A DNA stretch of 64,000 bases from an uncultured Candidatus Saccharibacteria bacterium. GTDB lineage: Bacteria; Patescibacteriota; Saccharimonadia; Saccharimonadales; HK-STAS-PATE-42. Numbering within the stretch: position 1 is the first letter of the stretch; every line of letters begins with the position of its first letter. The notes beneath the pieces were generated by a model, which ran no database searches, had not been told where the DNA came from, and was given only the letters and a program-made list of their open reading frames with translations. The stretch lies in contig CALMQB010000002.1 of assembly GCA_937871805.1 (NCBI GenBank), positions 62,001 through 126,000 on the forward strand, in the 5' to 3' direction. A program made the position numbers and the translations under genes. Below, in pieces: positions 24,846 to 33,357 of this stretch.

Positions 24846-27677
24846 TTAGGTTAATTTTGGATTCCTTACTGTCGACTCATTTAAATATTGAATTACCGCT
24901 GTTAACTCCTTGTTGTGCCAACACATTCTTGATTCTGCAATTTCTACTGATTCATCTAAAGATTTTTGGAGCTCTAAGCTGCCTATTTCGGTGATAAATT
25001 TCTTAAGGTAAGCTAAGTCTTCTACTGTAAATACAGTTTCAAATAGTATTGATATTAAGATTGAAAGATCACTAGTGCTTAAGTTTTTTTCTAGCCAACA
25101 CCAACCTCCTTTTTTGACTGTCCATTCTGAAATTACCTCGGAACCTAACTTTGATGAATTGGCCAGTATCGAGATCCAATTAACTATATCTTGGCTACGT
25201 ACTAAAGTCGGATCTTGGATGATTTCTAAGTTACTTTTGGTGATGTTTAGACCCTCAAAGCTGCATAGACCATAAGCAATGTCATCTCTAAGCGATACGT
25301 CTTCCAAGTTTTGTTCATATAGTGAAAGCAGGCTCCTGTAGTCTTCTGCTCTGCCTTCTTTGGCAACAGCATAAAGCACCAGCATGCGCTTTTCTGGATT
25401 TATATTTCCAAAACTTAAAATATTATCCCTAAATTCAGAGCTTAGACCTAAGAGAAGACTCCGATTTTTGCCTAAAGCGGCAAGTGAAAGAATTTCAAAA
25501 CGTAGGTTTATCATCTGAAAACTGTCCGAAGGTCCTTCTTCTGAGCCAACATCTTGATAGATTTGCTGGATCAGCCTCTCTATATATTCTTCTAACGGCC
25601 TGAGAGCTCTCTCAATAGGTTCAGAACAGTACTTGATATGGTAATGGAGATAGGCGATAAAGCCACCAACGAGTGCCCAAAAATTAGGATTTGTATTACC
25701 TTTGGCAGCATTTTCAATAATATTAAGGATTGCTGCAGTTCCAGGCTCAAATTGTCCAGCACGATTTAAAGATATAGCATCTGTTAGTAAATTTAAAACC
25801 TCAGTACTTTCTAACTTATTGTTAGAGATAGCCTGGCTTATTTGGGCTAAAAACTCTAGGCTGTAGCTTGTAATGTAAAGGTTGCTGGCTCCCTTATTTA
25901 GTTTGATTGGCAAGGTATGGCTAGTGCTGTACAAAATTTTGTGAGTTTCGTTCTTCATTACAAAACTTTTTAAAAGAGTGCTTGGATTATCATTTTGGCT
26001 TTGAATAAAATCTATTGGAATTTGCCATAGTAATGGTTTATTGTTCTCTTTATTGAGTCGATTTCTAATATTATTTGCATAAAAAGCTTTTTGTTTTTTC
26101 CCGAGATGTGGTTTCTGCGAGAGTGCTTCTTGTATCTGAAATTGAACTTTATCTTCAAAGGATTTCACTGAACTTAACTCAGAGCTGAATTTAGACTGAG
26201 TTAAGACTATTCTGTTGCCCCCCTTATCTACTGAGGCCCTTAATAGTGGTAATCCGGGTTTATGGAGCCAAGAGTCTAGAAATTCTGTAAGGTTAAGCTT
26301 AATAAATGGCTGCCAGCAGGCAATTAAATCTGAAGACGTAGCATTTGAAAATTTAAATTTTTTAAAATAATTTGAGAGTCCTTTAAAGAAGTTATTCTGC
26401 CCCAAAAGATTAAAAACCATTTGTATGACGCTCGATGATTTTTGATAAGCAACGGTATCAAAAGCCTGCTCTACTTGATGAGCACACCTAACTTTTTTAA
26501 CGATTGACTTTGAACTAGGTAGAGAATCTAATCGAATTGCCCCACTCCGCGAAGTAACAAGATTTTCTTCAAAAACCTTCCAGTCTGGAAAGAATTTGTC
26601 AACAATGTACAGCTCCATAAAGTTTGCAAATCCTTCGTTCAGCCAGATTTCATCCCACCACTTCATAGTAACTAAGTTTCCGAACCACTGATGAGAAAGC
26701 TCGTGAGCAATGGTCTGAGCAATGGCCTGCTTATCTGCCAGGGTGGCGAGCCCCTCATCAAAAAGTAGTAATTCTTCTCTAAAGTGAATAAGTCCCCAGT
26801 TTTCCATACCTCCAGCATCAAAATCTGGCACGGCAACTAGATCTAGCTTTTGTAGAGGATATTTAAATTTAAATAAATCTTCAAGTAGCTTAAGGGTTTT
26901 GCTGGCAAAATCTAGAGCAAACGCTGTGTCTTTTACCTTATTTGGAGCGGCTAAGGCTCTAATTGTTACTCCATTCTTTGATTGAAGTTCTTTGTAGCCG
27001 AGGTTTCCAATGGTTAGTGCTAAAAGATAGCTACTCATTTTAGGGGTAGGTTGGAACCTAAGCTCCCTGTGGCCGGTAGAGGTGTTAAATATGTCAGAAT
27101 TTGGTGAGGTATTGAACAGTACCTCACCAGACTTTAATGCCTCAGTGTCTTCACCTTGGCTAGATCTAAGATTTAAGTTGAAATTAAATACCGCCTTAGC
27201 CTCTGGTTCATCTATGCAGGGTAGCAATGTTCGGGCATAATGTGGCTGAAACTGTGTGGTGATAATTTCTTGTTGAGTTGAGGATTCTGGACTGTCTAAC
27301 TCAGAAATATCTGGATAGCTGAGGTAAATTCCACTAATCCCATGGCTAGCAACTTTTCCAGAATACTTAAGCTTAACTAGGTAATTGGCAGAATAAATTT
27401 GTTCTGAGCTATGTAAGCGAACTTCTTGACGCTTTTTATGATGAATAATTCTGATAATTGGGACCTCAGTTTTTTGACCTTTTTCAATTCTAAAGATCTG
27501 AGCAGAACTGATCTTTAAGTCTGCTTGGTGCAGAGTTATTCTGTAAGAAGGTCGAGATCTACGTTGCCCGGTAATTTGAAGGTCTCCGAAAAACTCTTTG
27601 GAGGAGGTGTCTAAACTTAAGTCTAAGTTGTATTGATCTGGTTTAAACTGTGCCGTAATGCGGGTGTGAGATGCCAT
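24846..27677 (-). CDS. M1 family aminopeptidase (PepN/ERAP-like)
   Basis: A 943-residue zinc aminopeptidase. The exopeptidase motif is GGMEN (289-293; usually GAMEN), the zinc site HELSH (325-329) with Glu348 in WLNEGFANFME, and the preceding ALTIGNLGYKE and PDFDAGG stretches fit the M1 fold. The C-terminal half is the helical ERAP1-like domain. There is no signal peptide, so it probably acts in the cytoplasm on imported or recycled peptides. Only one motif copy occurs at its extreme 5' end in 2.8 kb, unlike other long genes, suggesting different history. Confidence 0.94.
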   Translation of the reverse strand: MASHTRITAQFKPDQYNLDLSLDTSSKEFFGDLQITGQRRSRPSYRITLHQADLKISSAQIFRIEKGQKTEVPIIRIIHHKKRQEVRLHSSEQIYSANYLVKLKYSGKVASHGISGIYLSYPDISELDSPESSTQQEIITTQFQPHYARTLLPCIDEPEAKAVFNFNLNLRSSQGEDTEALKSGEVLFNTSPNSDIFNTSTGHRELRFQPTPKMSSYLLALTIGNLGYKELQSKNGVTIRALAAPNKVKDTAFALDFASKTLKLLEDLFKFKYPLQKLDLVAVPDFDAGGMENWGLIHFREELLLFDEGLATLADKQAIAQTIAHELSHQWFGNLVTMKWWDEIWLNEGFANFMELYIVDKFFPDWKVFEENLVTSRSGAIRLDSLPSSKSIVKKVRCAHQVEQAFDTVAYQKSSSVIQMVFNLLGQNNFFKGLSNYFKKFKFSNATSSDLIACWQPFIKLNLTEFLDSWLHKPGLPLLRASVDKGGNRIVLTQSKFSSELSSVKSFEDKVQFQIQEALSQKPHLGKKQKAFYANNIRNRLNKENNKPLLWQIPIDFIQSQNDNPSTLLKSFVMKNETHKILYSTSHTLPIKLNKGASNLYITSYSLEFLAQISQAISNNKLESTEVLNLLTDAISLNRAGQFEPGTAAILNIIENAAKGNTNPNFWALVGGFIAYLHYHIKYCSEPIERALRPLEEYIERLIQQIYQDVGSEEGPSDSFQMINLRFEILSLAALGKNRSLLLGLSSEFRDNILSFGNINPEKRMLVLYAVAKEGRAEDYRSLLSLYEQNLEDVSLRDDIAYGLCSFEGLNITKSNLEIIQDPTLVRSQDIVNWISILANSSKLGSEVISEWTVKKGGWCWLEKNLSTSDLSILISILFETVFTVEDLAYLKKFITEIGSLELQKSLDESVEIAESRMCWHNKELTAVIQYLNESTVRNPKLT

Positions 27678-27709
27678 GTAATTCTAAAGCCCGGATTAGA
27701 ACCTCATTT

Positions 27710-28366
27710 TTACTGCTCTGTGGAGAGCTTTTCATCTAAAGTTTTTCTGATGTTTTTAAGCCCTTCTTCCATACTCTTTGTCTCGACTAATTCCCCATTG
27801 ATGAAGAAGGTCGGAGTTGCAGTTACTCCAAGCTCTGAAGCGGCTGCAGCGTCGCTGTTGACTCTATCCAGAACAGCTTCAGACTTATAATCTTGCCTGA
27901 ACTGATCCATGTCTAAACCAAGCTCTTCCGCATAGCTCTCAAATTTACCTTGAGCAGATTTATTATCACCCTTCCATTCATTATATTTACTAAAAAGTAA
28001 GTCGTGCATTTCCCAGAACTTACCCTGGAGGTTGGCTGCCTCTGCTGTTCTGGCGGCAGCGAGAGCATTAACATGAGCACTAGTTATCGGGAAGTTCCTA
28101 AAAATGAAGGCAACGCGATCTCCGTATTCTTCTTCGATTTCCTTAAGCCTTGGTTCCCATTGGTTGCAAGAAATACACTCAAAATCAGCATACTCAATAA
28201 AATAGACTTTGGAATCGACCTTACCGCGAATGTGATCGTCAGTTTGTACTATTTTAGGGTTTTCAATTTTACGTTTTGGTTCTGCTTTAGATTTACTCTG
28301 CATAACTGCAAAACCTAAAACTCCGACTACTAAAACCGCGAAAAATATCCAGAACTTCTTACTCAT
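27710..28366 (-). CDS. DsbA-family thiol oxidoreductase (thioredoxin_4)
   Basis: 218 residues with an N-terminal membrane anchor (about 5-22) and a DsbA-like domain outside the membrane. The active site is CISC (C64-C67) in YADFECISCNQWEP; the usual DsbA form is CPxC, so its redox potential may differ. The cis-Pro loop is present in GVTATPTFFINGEL. It probably forms disulfides in exported proteins, of which the window has several Cys-containing candidates. It ends 33 bp before the M1 aminopeptidase start, on the same strand. Confidence 0.9.
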   Translation of the reverse strand: MSKKFWIFFAVLVVGVLGFAVMQSKSKAEPKRKIENPKIVQTDDHIRGKVDSKVYFIEYADFECISCNQWEPRLKEIEEEYGDRVAFIFRNFPITSAHVNALAAARTAEAANLQGKFWEMHDLLFSKYNEWKGDNKSAQGKFESYAEELGLDMDQFRQDYKSEAVLDRVNSDAAAASELGVTATPTFFINGELVETKSMEEGLKNIRKTLDEKLSTEQ

Positions 28367-28469
28367 AATTAATTTCTTAAACTTAACCTAATTTCTTAAA
28401 CTTAAGTTTAACACAGGCCGATACTTCCTAGACCATAAAGCCTGTAGCTCTAAATAACCCGCCCAAAAT

Positions 28470-28805
28470 CTAGTTACCAGTAGTGCTTGGCTGATCGTAG
28501 AACTGGCAATCGTATCCAAGCTCTTCCCGTATGAAGCCGGGTAAACCTGCTATCTGTGCTGAGATTAAACCAAGATTCCTTACAGTTGGGCAAAAAACAT
28601 TGGCTTTTTTTCCAATTCCAGGACGTTCTTCTTCCCCTTCAATACGTTTCATGCCTTCGGCAAGGTATGCCTCAAGCCTATCCGTATCCTCCTTGAAGGT
28701 GAATGGTGGCCAGATATAGAGTCTGGTTATTGATCCTCCTGATGTCTCACTGTATGTGGTATGTGTTGAGGATACAAATTCATCTCTAAGTAAAACTTGT
28801 TTCAT
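28470..28805 (-). CDS. Small hypothetical protein with CP motif
   Basis: 111 residues, no signal peptide. FCPTVRNLGLISAQIAG, followed by GYDCQFYD, resembles the CP-plus-aliphatic-helix feature of the Cys-rich genes at 18097, 21127 and 21754. The promoter is also similar: TATAATAGTAG on the minus strand at 28839-28844. No known family; no motif copies inside. Confidence 0.5.
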   Translation of the reverse strand: MKQVLLRDEFVSSTHTTYSETSGGSITRLYIWPPFTFKEDTDRLEAYLAEGMKRIEGEEERPGIGKKANVFCPTVRNLGLISAQIAGLPGFIREELGYDCQFYDQPSTTGN

Positions 28806-29190
28806 ATTAGTATTCTGATCTTAATTTTTGTATCTACTATTATAACATAAAAAAATATATAAAAGCAAGTTTATGCTTAATATACTCAACCCTTCATGAA
28901 CTCCACCTATGATTCAAACTTGTGAGTCATGAGATCATAACTTTAAGCCCAGTATTTTGGGTTTTTTAGCATCTCAATGGAGTTAAGTTTAACTTTTAAT
29001 TTTTATCGACCCTAAACTTACTGAATATCTATTTAAGAGATAGGTAGGGGGTTCTAAAATCCTTTGATTTAGCACTACGTTGCCAAATACAGAATAACTG
29101 CCTCTAACCTGGATTTCTTGAAATGCTTGAGATGGCAAAATTCTATATTAGCTCAAATTATTCGTCTATTTAAGGATGACAGCTCGGGGT
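28806..29190. other. 385-bp intergenic region
   Basis: Holds the minus-strand TATAAT at 28839-28844 for the gene at 28470, a short hairpin CCCA...TGGG followed by TTTTTT on the plus strand at 28948-28967, and a motif copy near 28984. No gene lies upstream of that hairpin on the plus strand, so its role is unclear. Nothing else is recognised. Confidence 0.35.
28839..28844 (-). promoter_or_regulatory. -10 element upstream of small CP-motif gene
   Basis: TATAATAGTAGATAC on the minus strand, 33 nt before the ATG at 28805, closely matching the box at 22284-22289 in sequence and distance. Confidence 0.45.
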
Positions 29191-30324
29191 TTACTTTCTA
29201 GGAGCTTCTTCTTTTTCTGAATCTTCTGAGGTTTTGGAATCCTTCTTTTCTTCTTCGGGGGTCTCGGTTGGCCCTGGGCGTTCTACTTCGATTTCGTAAC
29301 CTGTTAGTTGACCGGCAAGGCGAACATTGGCTCCACCACGGCCAATTGCGATGCGGACTTCGTCTTCAGAAACAAAAACTTGAGCAGTTTTATTTTCTTC
29401 ATTAATCTTAATACCATCAATTTTTGCCGGAGACATGGCGCGAGTGATGTATTCCGCAAGATTGTCTGAGTACTCTACAATATCGATTCTTTCGGTTTCT
29501 CCGACTTCCGCGTTAACAGCCTTAACTCGTACTCCGTGACCACCGATTAGAGTTCCAGCGGCATCAACGCCTGGGATATCGGTGAAGACTGAGACTTTAG
29601 TTCGAAGACCTGCAGAACGTGCAATTCCTTTAATCTGAACGGCTCCATCGCCGATTTCTGGGACTTCTTGCTTAAAAAGTGCAACGACCAATTCTGGAGC
29701 TGAACGAGAAACGATCATTGTTGGGATTCGGCCTTCGTCGTCAATTTCTTTGATGTAGAACTTCAGCCGTTCGCCCATGTTGTAGCGTTCACCAGGGATT
29801 TGTTCTTCCCTTGGCATAATTGCGCTAGTTCGACCTAAATCAACCCGAACAAAGCGAGATTCAACCCTTTGAATACTCCCGTTAATCACAGTCCCAACAC
29901 GATCTTTATATTCTTCGACCATGATCTCTGATTCAGACTCTTTTAGGCTTTGGATAATTGCTTGCTTAGCAGTCTGTGCTGCAATTCTCCCAAAATCTTC
30001 TGGAACATCTTGTTGCTGTTGTACTGAACCACCAACTTTGGCAGTTTTATCGATCTTCTTAGCATCTTCTAAAAGTAGCTGGCGAAGGTCATCTTCAATG
30101 TCTTCATCTTTTTCAACGACTTCGAAGTTTGTGAAAATTTCTAGTTCACCCGTATTGATGTTGAACTTGGCAGTTACATCCTGTCCTCTTTCGCCCTTAT
30201 CTCGCCTCCAGGCGGCTGCAAAGGCACTTTCGACGGCTTTAAAGATGGTTTCTTCTGGAACATTTCTTTCTGTAGAAAGAGATTGAATTGCTTCTGTTAA
30301 TTGGTCTAATTTTAAACTTTTCAT
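29191..30324 (-). CDS. nusA: Transcription termination/antitermination protein NusA
   Basis: Binds RNA polymerase and nascent RNA and modulates pausing and termination. The N-terminal domain (1-125) is followed by S1 (VGTVINGSIQRVESRFVRVD), the linker TMIVSRSAPELVVALFKQEVPEI and two KH domains (GTLIGGHGVRVKAVNAEV and IGRGGANVRLAGQLTGY). At 377 residues with an acidic/Lys tail it lacks the extra C-terminal repeats of E. coli, as in many bacteria. It stands alone, without rimP or infB next to it. Confidence 0.96.
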   Translation of the reverse strand: MKSLKLDQLTEAIQSLSTERNVPEETIFKAVESAFAAAWRRDKGERGQDVTAKFNINTGELEIFTNFEVVEKDEDIEDDLRQLLLEDAKKIDKTAKVGGSVQQQQDVPEDFGRIAAQTAKQAIIQSLKESESEIMVEEYKDRVGTVINGSIQRVESRFVRVDLGRTSAIMPREEQIPGERYNMGERLKFYIKEIDDEGRIPTMIVSRSAPELVVALFKQEVPEIGDGAVQIKGIARSAGLRTKVSVFTDIPGVDAAGTLIGGHGVRVKAVNAEVGETERIDIVEYSDNLAEYITRAMSPAKIDGIKINEENKTAQVFVSEDEVRIAIGRGGANVRLAGQLTGYEIEVERPGPTETPEEEKKDSKTSEDSEKEEAPRK

Positions 30325-30370
30325 AATATTTTGAATTGAACTTATTCCTATTAATTTAATGATTTTTGGT

Positions 30371-30414
30371 AAAGAAAAAGCCGGGCTCTGTTTGGTAAAA
30401 ACTTAGAGCTCGGC
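30371..30414 (-). terminator. Rho-independent terminator
   Basis: On the minus strand GCCGAGCTCT pairs with AGAGCCCGGC (one G-U pair) and is followed by TTTTTCTTT. It closes the unit containing the sbcB and NlpC/P60-like genes and separates it from nusA. Confidence 0.85.
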
Positions 30415-30454
30415 AAATTCTGAAATCTTAAGTTAAGTTTAACAAATTGTATCG

Positions 30455-31045
30455 TTATGCGTCAATGTCTGTTTTTATAGATGCGGCTGGTTGGGGAAGA
30501 GAATCTAGAAGCTTGGTGCATCTGAGAACTAGTGAGATTTCTCGTTGGTCTCTACCTTCAAAGTTCCCAATGTAATCTTTTTGGTCTCTATACAAGTAAT
30601 CGTGGATTTGAGGATTTCCAGTTCTAGGAATAACGCTGATTCCTTTTTCTTCGCCAATATAGAAGCCACAATGGCCGTGTGGTCCGCCAGCTTCCCTGCC
30701 GTTGTAACCGCGCAGTTCTTCCCAAAATATGACATCGCCGGATTGGACACTCTCTACTCCGTTAAACTTAAGTTCTTCCCAGCCATTAGCCAGAAGGTCT
30801 TGGTGTAATTGATCAACCTTAGTCATTGGACCACTTACGAACTTAGCCTTTGAGCCAGAACGTGGGTTTAAGTTTAGTAGGACTCCAGAGATGTGAAGAG
30901 CACAGCTTAAATCTCCGTTTCTGATAAGATCAACTTCTTGACCATCTTGATCTTCTATCCAAAAACTTCTCCAAAGGTTAGAACCTACTGAGCCCATAAT
31001 TCTAGAAAGGTATGTTTGGCGCCAAAGGTATTTCTTTATTTCCAT
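30455..31045 (-). CDS. NlpC/P60- or CHAP-like cysteine hydrolase, putative
   Basis: 196 residues. The likely Cys nucleophile is C48 in GDLSCALHISGVL; the GDVIFWEE strand and the His in PHGHCGFYIGEE (about 123-125) follow in the order used by NlpC/P60 and CHAP folds, with a third polar residue possibly at H148. Such enzymes cut peptidoglycan stem peptides or related amides. No signal peptide is seen, so secretion would need another route, or the role is internal. It lies 15 bp after sbcB on the same strand. Confidence 0.6.
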   Translation of the reverse strand: MEIKKYLWRQTYLSRIMGSVGSNLWRSFWIEDQDGQEVDLIRNGDLSCALHISGVLLNLNPRSGSKAKFVSGPMTKVDQLHQDLLANGWEELKFNGVESVQSGDVIFWEELRGYNGREAGGPHGHCGFYIGEEKGISVIPRTGNPQIHDYLYRDQKDYIGNFEGRDQREISLVLRCTKLLDSLPQPAASIKTDIDA

Positions 31046-31060
31046 ATAGTTAAGTTTAGC

Positions 31061-32491
31061 TTACTTTTCTTGTTCTGCCCAGTTTTGGAGCTCTTTGAGT
31101 AACTTTAGTTTTTTAGTATTAAGCTTAGTCTTTTGCAGTCTTTCAAGCTCTTTGAGGTACTCCTTTTTAGAGGGTTGGCTGTTTCTGCCGGTCGCTCCAT
31201 TTTCAAACTTGCTGGATAAATGCTCAGCCCAGGCAATCTTTTCTTTTTCAGTAAGTTGCTCTGGAAAGTTTCTGGCTTTGTATAGCTTAAAAAGTTTTTC
31301 TAACCGGTCGTCATTAAATTTAAAATTAGTAGATTTAATTTCTCTAGGTTTAGCGTTTGTAAGCGCATTAGAGAGAATTCTATCTGATTGATCTAAAAAG
31401 CCATCATACATTTGTAAGTCTGGGTCTGTTTTGGGCGGAAATTTTCCATCTTCTGGCTTATATGCTTCATAGACCTTTTGGGCGAAGGTGGGCATAGATT
31501 TTTTTAATTTCTCTAGATTGAGTTTAACTTGCTTAAGATCCAAATTGATTCTTTTAGCAGCTGGTGGCGTTAAAACCTCAAGTGGGGCCAGTGCTGGGCA
31601 TTTATTAAACTGGACCATCTTAACTGGGAGTCGTTTCTCTTCCACTTTAGAAAGATAGCTTTTTTTAGAATAAGTTAGGTGTTTTAATTGGGTGGGATTT
31701 AAGTTTAAAAATTCTGTTGGATCGTAACGTAAATCGTAAACCAAAACTCCGCCAGCTCGGCCAGGAGTTGGACAAAGTGGAAAAACTACACTAGTTTGCA
31801 ATATTTCCTGCGGGAACTTAGGAGTTGTATGTACGACAGGTTTTGGAAACTCTAAATCTAAGTAGCTTTCCGCGACCTTTTTATTTCTTAAATTTAATAA
31901 AAAACTGAAAAGCTTGGGAGCATTTTTTTTAATCAGCCGGGCGACATCGATCGTGACCTCAACATCACTGAGGGCATCGTGGGCACTGCGGTGTTCTAAT
32001 TTATTTTCTTTAGCAAGTAGCTCTAAACTGTTGACCGGCGTCCCATCTTCAGCAAATGGCCACCTGATTCCTTCTGGCCGCAAAGCTCGAGTCATCCTAA
32101 CTAAAGTTATAATGTCAAACCTGGACCGTCCCTCTTTCCACTGCCACTCATATGGGTCGTAAAAGTTTCGCCAAAGTGTGTAGCGCATAAATTCATCGTC
32201 AAACGGAATTGAGTTGTAACCACACACGACAGTGTCTGGTAAGAGTAGTTCTTGATGAAGTTTTTTAAGAAATTCAGACTCCGTCATTCCGATTTGCGTG
32301 GACTGTGGGGTAATCCCAGTTGTAAGAATTGCTATTGGATCTGGTAGGATTTCTGAGTTAAGCTTAACTAGCCAATTAACTCGTTTAAGCTCTTTGAGAT
32401 TTGAATCAGTTAAGATGGCCGCAAACTGCATTGGGCGGTGTGAGCCTGGATTTAATCCAGATGTTTCAATATCATAAAATAGAAAATTCAT
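31061..32491 (-). CDS. sbcB: Exodeoxyribonuclease I
   Basis: A 3'-5' single-strand DNA exonuclease of the DEDD family, used in recombination and repair. The N-terminal exonuclease domain begins FLFYDIETSGLNPG (D7, E9), continues with VVCGYNSIPFDDEFMRY and has HSAHDALSDVEVTIDVA-type DEDDh residues. The central SH3-like and C-terminal helical domains typical of SbcB follow (476 residues total). It is transcribed with the NlpC/P60-like gene. Confidence 0.9.
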   Translation of the reverse strand: MNFLFYDIETSGLNPGSHRPMQFAAILTDSNLKELKRVNWLVKLNSEILPDPIAILTTGITPQSTQIGMTESEFLKKLHQELLLPDTVVCGYNSIPFDDEFMRYTLWRNFYDPYEWQWKEGRSRFDIITLVRMTRALRPEGIRWPFAEDGTPVNSLELLAKENKLEHRSAHDALSDVEVTIDVARLIKKNAPKLFSFLLNLRNKKVAESYLDLEFPKPVVHTTPKFPQEILQTSVVFPLCPTPGRAGGVLVYDLRYDPTEFLNLNPTQLKHLTYSKKSYLSKVEEKRLPVKMVQFNKCPALAPLEVLTPPAAKRINLDLKQVKLNLEKLKKSMPTFAQKVYEAYKPEDGKFPPKTDPDLQMYDGFLDQSDRILSNALTNAKPREIKSTNFKFNDDRLEKLFKLYKARNFPEQLTEKEKIAWAEHLSSKFENGATGRNSQPSKKEYLKELERLQKTKLNTKKLKLLKELQNWAEQEK

Positions 32492-32539
32492 CTTAAGCCT
32501 AAGTATAGCACCCTAGATTTTTAAACTATAAATGCGTGT

Positions 32540-32545
32540 TATACT
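32540..32545 (+). promoter_or_regulatory. -10 element, probable leaderless promoter
   Basis: TATACT ends 8 nt before the ATG at 32554 of the frameshifted PNPOx-like gene. Confidence 0.4.
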
Positions 32546-32553
32546 AAAAATGT

Positions 32554-33019
32554 ATGCGAGAGTTAAAAGAAATTATTGAAGAATACTTAACAAAGACAGT
32601 TCACATGTCTTTAGCAACCGTTTCAGGGGGGGGGTAAACCTTGGGTTTGCGAAGTGCACTTTGTTCACGACAGGGATTTAAACTTATATTTTCGCTCTTT
32701 GCAGTCTAGAAGGCATAGCCAAGAGATTAAACTCAACCCGAATGTCGCGGGGAATGTCTGTGCTCAATATTCGCTAGAGGAAGGTTGCGGTGGTGCAATT
32801 TATTTTGAAGGCCAGGCTGAATTAATTAGCGATTCAAAGACTAGAAAAGAAGTATTCCCCCTTTTCGAAAAACAGCTCAAAAGTGAGGTGAAGATCTTGG
32901 ATGATGCAAATAGCCAAGAAGGGCACCAGTTCTACAAAATCAACATTTCAGAGTGGTTTGCATATGGAAAATTTGATGATAGCGGGAAAAGTGGAAAGCA
33001 CAGTTTAAAAATGAACTAG
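32554..33019 (+). pseudogene. Pyridoxamine 5'-phosphate oxidase-like gene, broken at a G9 tract
   Basis: From ATG 32554 the frame reads MRELKEIIEEYLTKTVHMSL, then ATVSGGG, and stops at TAA after nine G at 32626-32634. With eight G the frame would read ATVSGGGKPWVCEVHF and continue to TAG 33019. The whole product, about 154 residues, is typical of the flavin-binding split-barrel PNPOx-like family (MSLATVS..PWV..V.F). A homopolymer G tract near the 5' end is a classical phase-variation site, but a sequencing error or fixed mutation gives the same picture. Confidence 0.7.
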
Positions 33020-33032
33020 AGATACTTAACAT

Positions 33033-33058
33033 TTTTCATCCTAACTCGTTTAGATTGG
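33033..33058. repeat. Degenerate REP-like palindrome
   Basis: TTTCATCCTAACTCGTTTAG followed by ATTGG resembles the 7171 unit (CGTCATCCTGAACTCGTTTC) with several changes. It abuts the start of a broken reading frame. Confidence 0.5.
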
Positions 33059-33310
33059 TGATGATGAAAGCGCTGCAAGCTCAATAACCTATAAAGCTAA
33101 TGGAGTAGAAGACTACACTCTGGTAACTGGAGTAACTAGTGGAGGAGAGGAAGGTATTTCGGCACTTAATAGGAGAATTTTGGTCGGCGGGTGCAATAGA
33201 GCCGGGGTGAAGTTGGATATATTTTGGTTTTGGGCAGCGGTAAAGAAGGAGAAGATTATCTTACCGTGAAAAACTGCATAGTCCCAGACGAACGAGATGA
33301 GCTACCCTAA
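33051..33310 (+). pseudogene. Remnant of a small unknown gene with a frameshift
   Basis: An open stretch without a start codon reads IGDDESAASSITYKANGVED and onwards to GVKLDIFWF. A shift at GGTTTTGGG near 33225-33235 is then needed to continue as GSGKEGEDYLTVKNC and DERDELP to TAA at 33308. The missing 5' end is replaced by a degenerate REP-like palindrome. It appears to be a decayed gene. No family is recognised. Confidence 0.4.
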
Positions 33311-33357
33311 CATAACATCAGGAACCAAAGAAGAATCAGGTTTTCTTAAAGTTAAGT

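Noticed and set aside
24846-27677. Secreted aminopeptidase
   Set aside because: There is no signal peptide or membrane segment at the N-terminus.
28945-28967. Plus-strand terminator-like hairpin
   Set aside because: No plus-strand gene lies upstream; the 4-bp stem is weak, so it was not listed as a terminator.
32554-32634. Programmed frameshifting at the G9 tract
   Set aside because: No downstream pseudoknot or stimulatory element is evident, so phase variation or a sequencing error is preferred.
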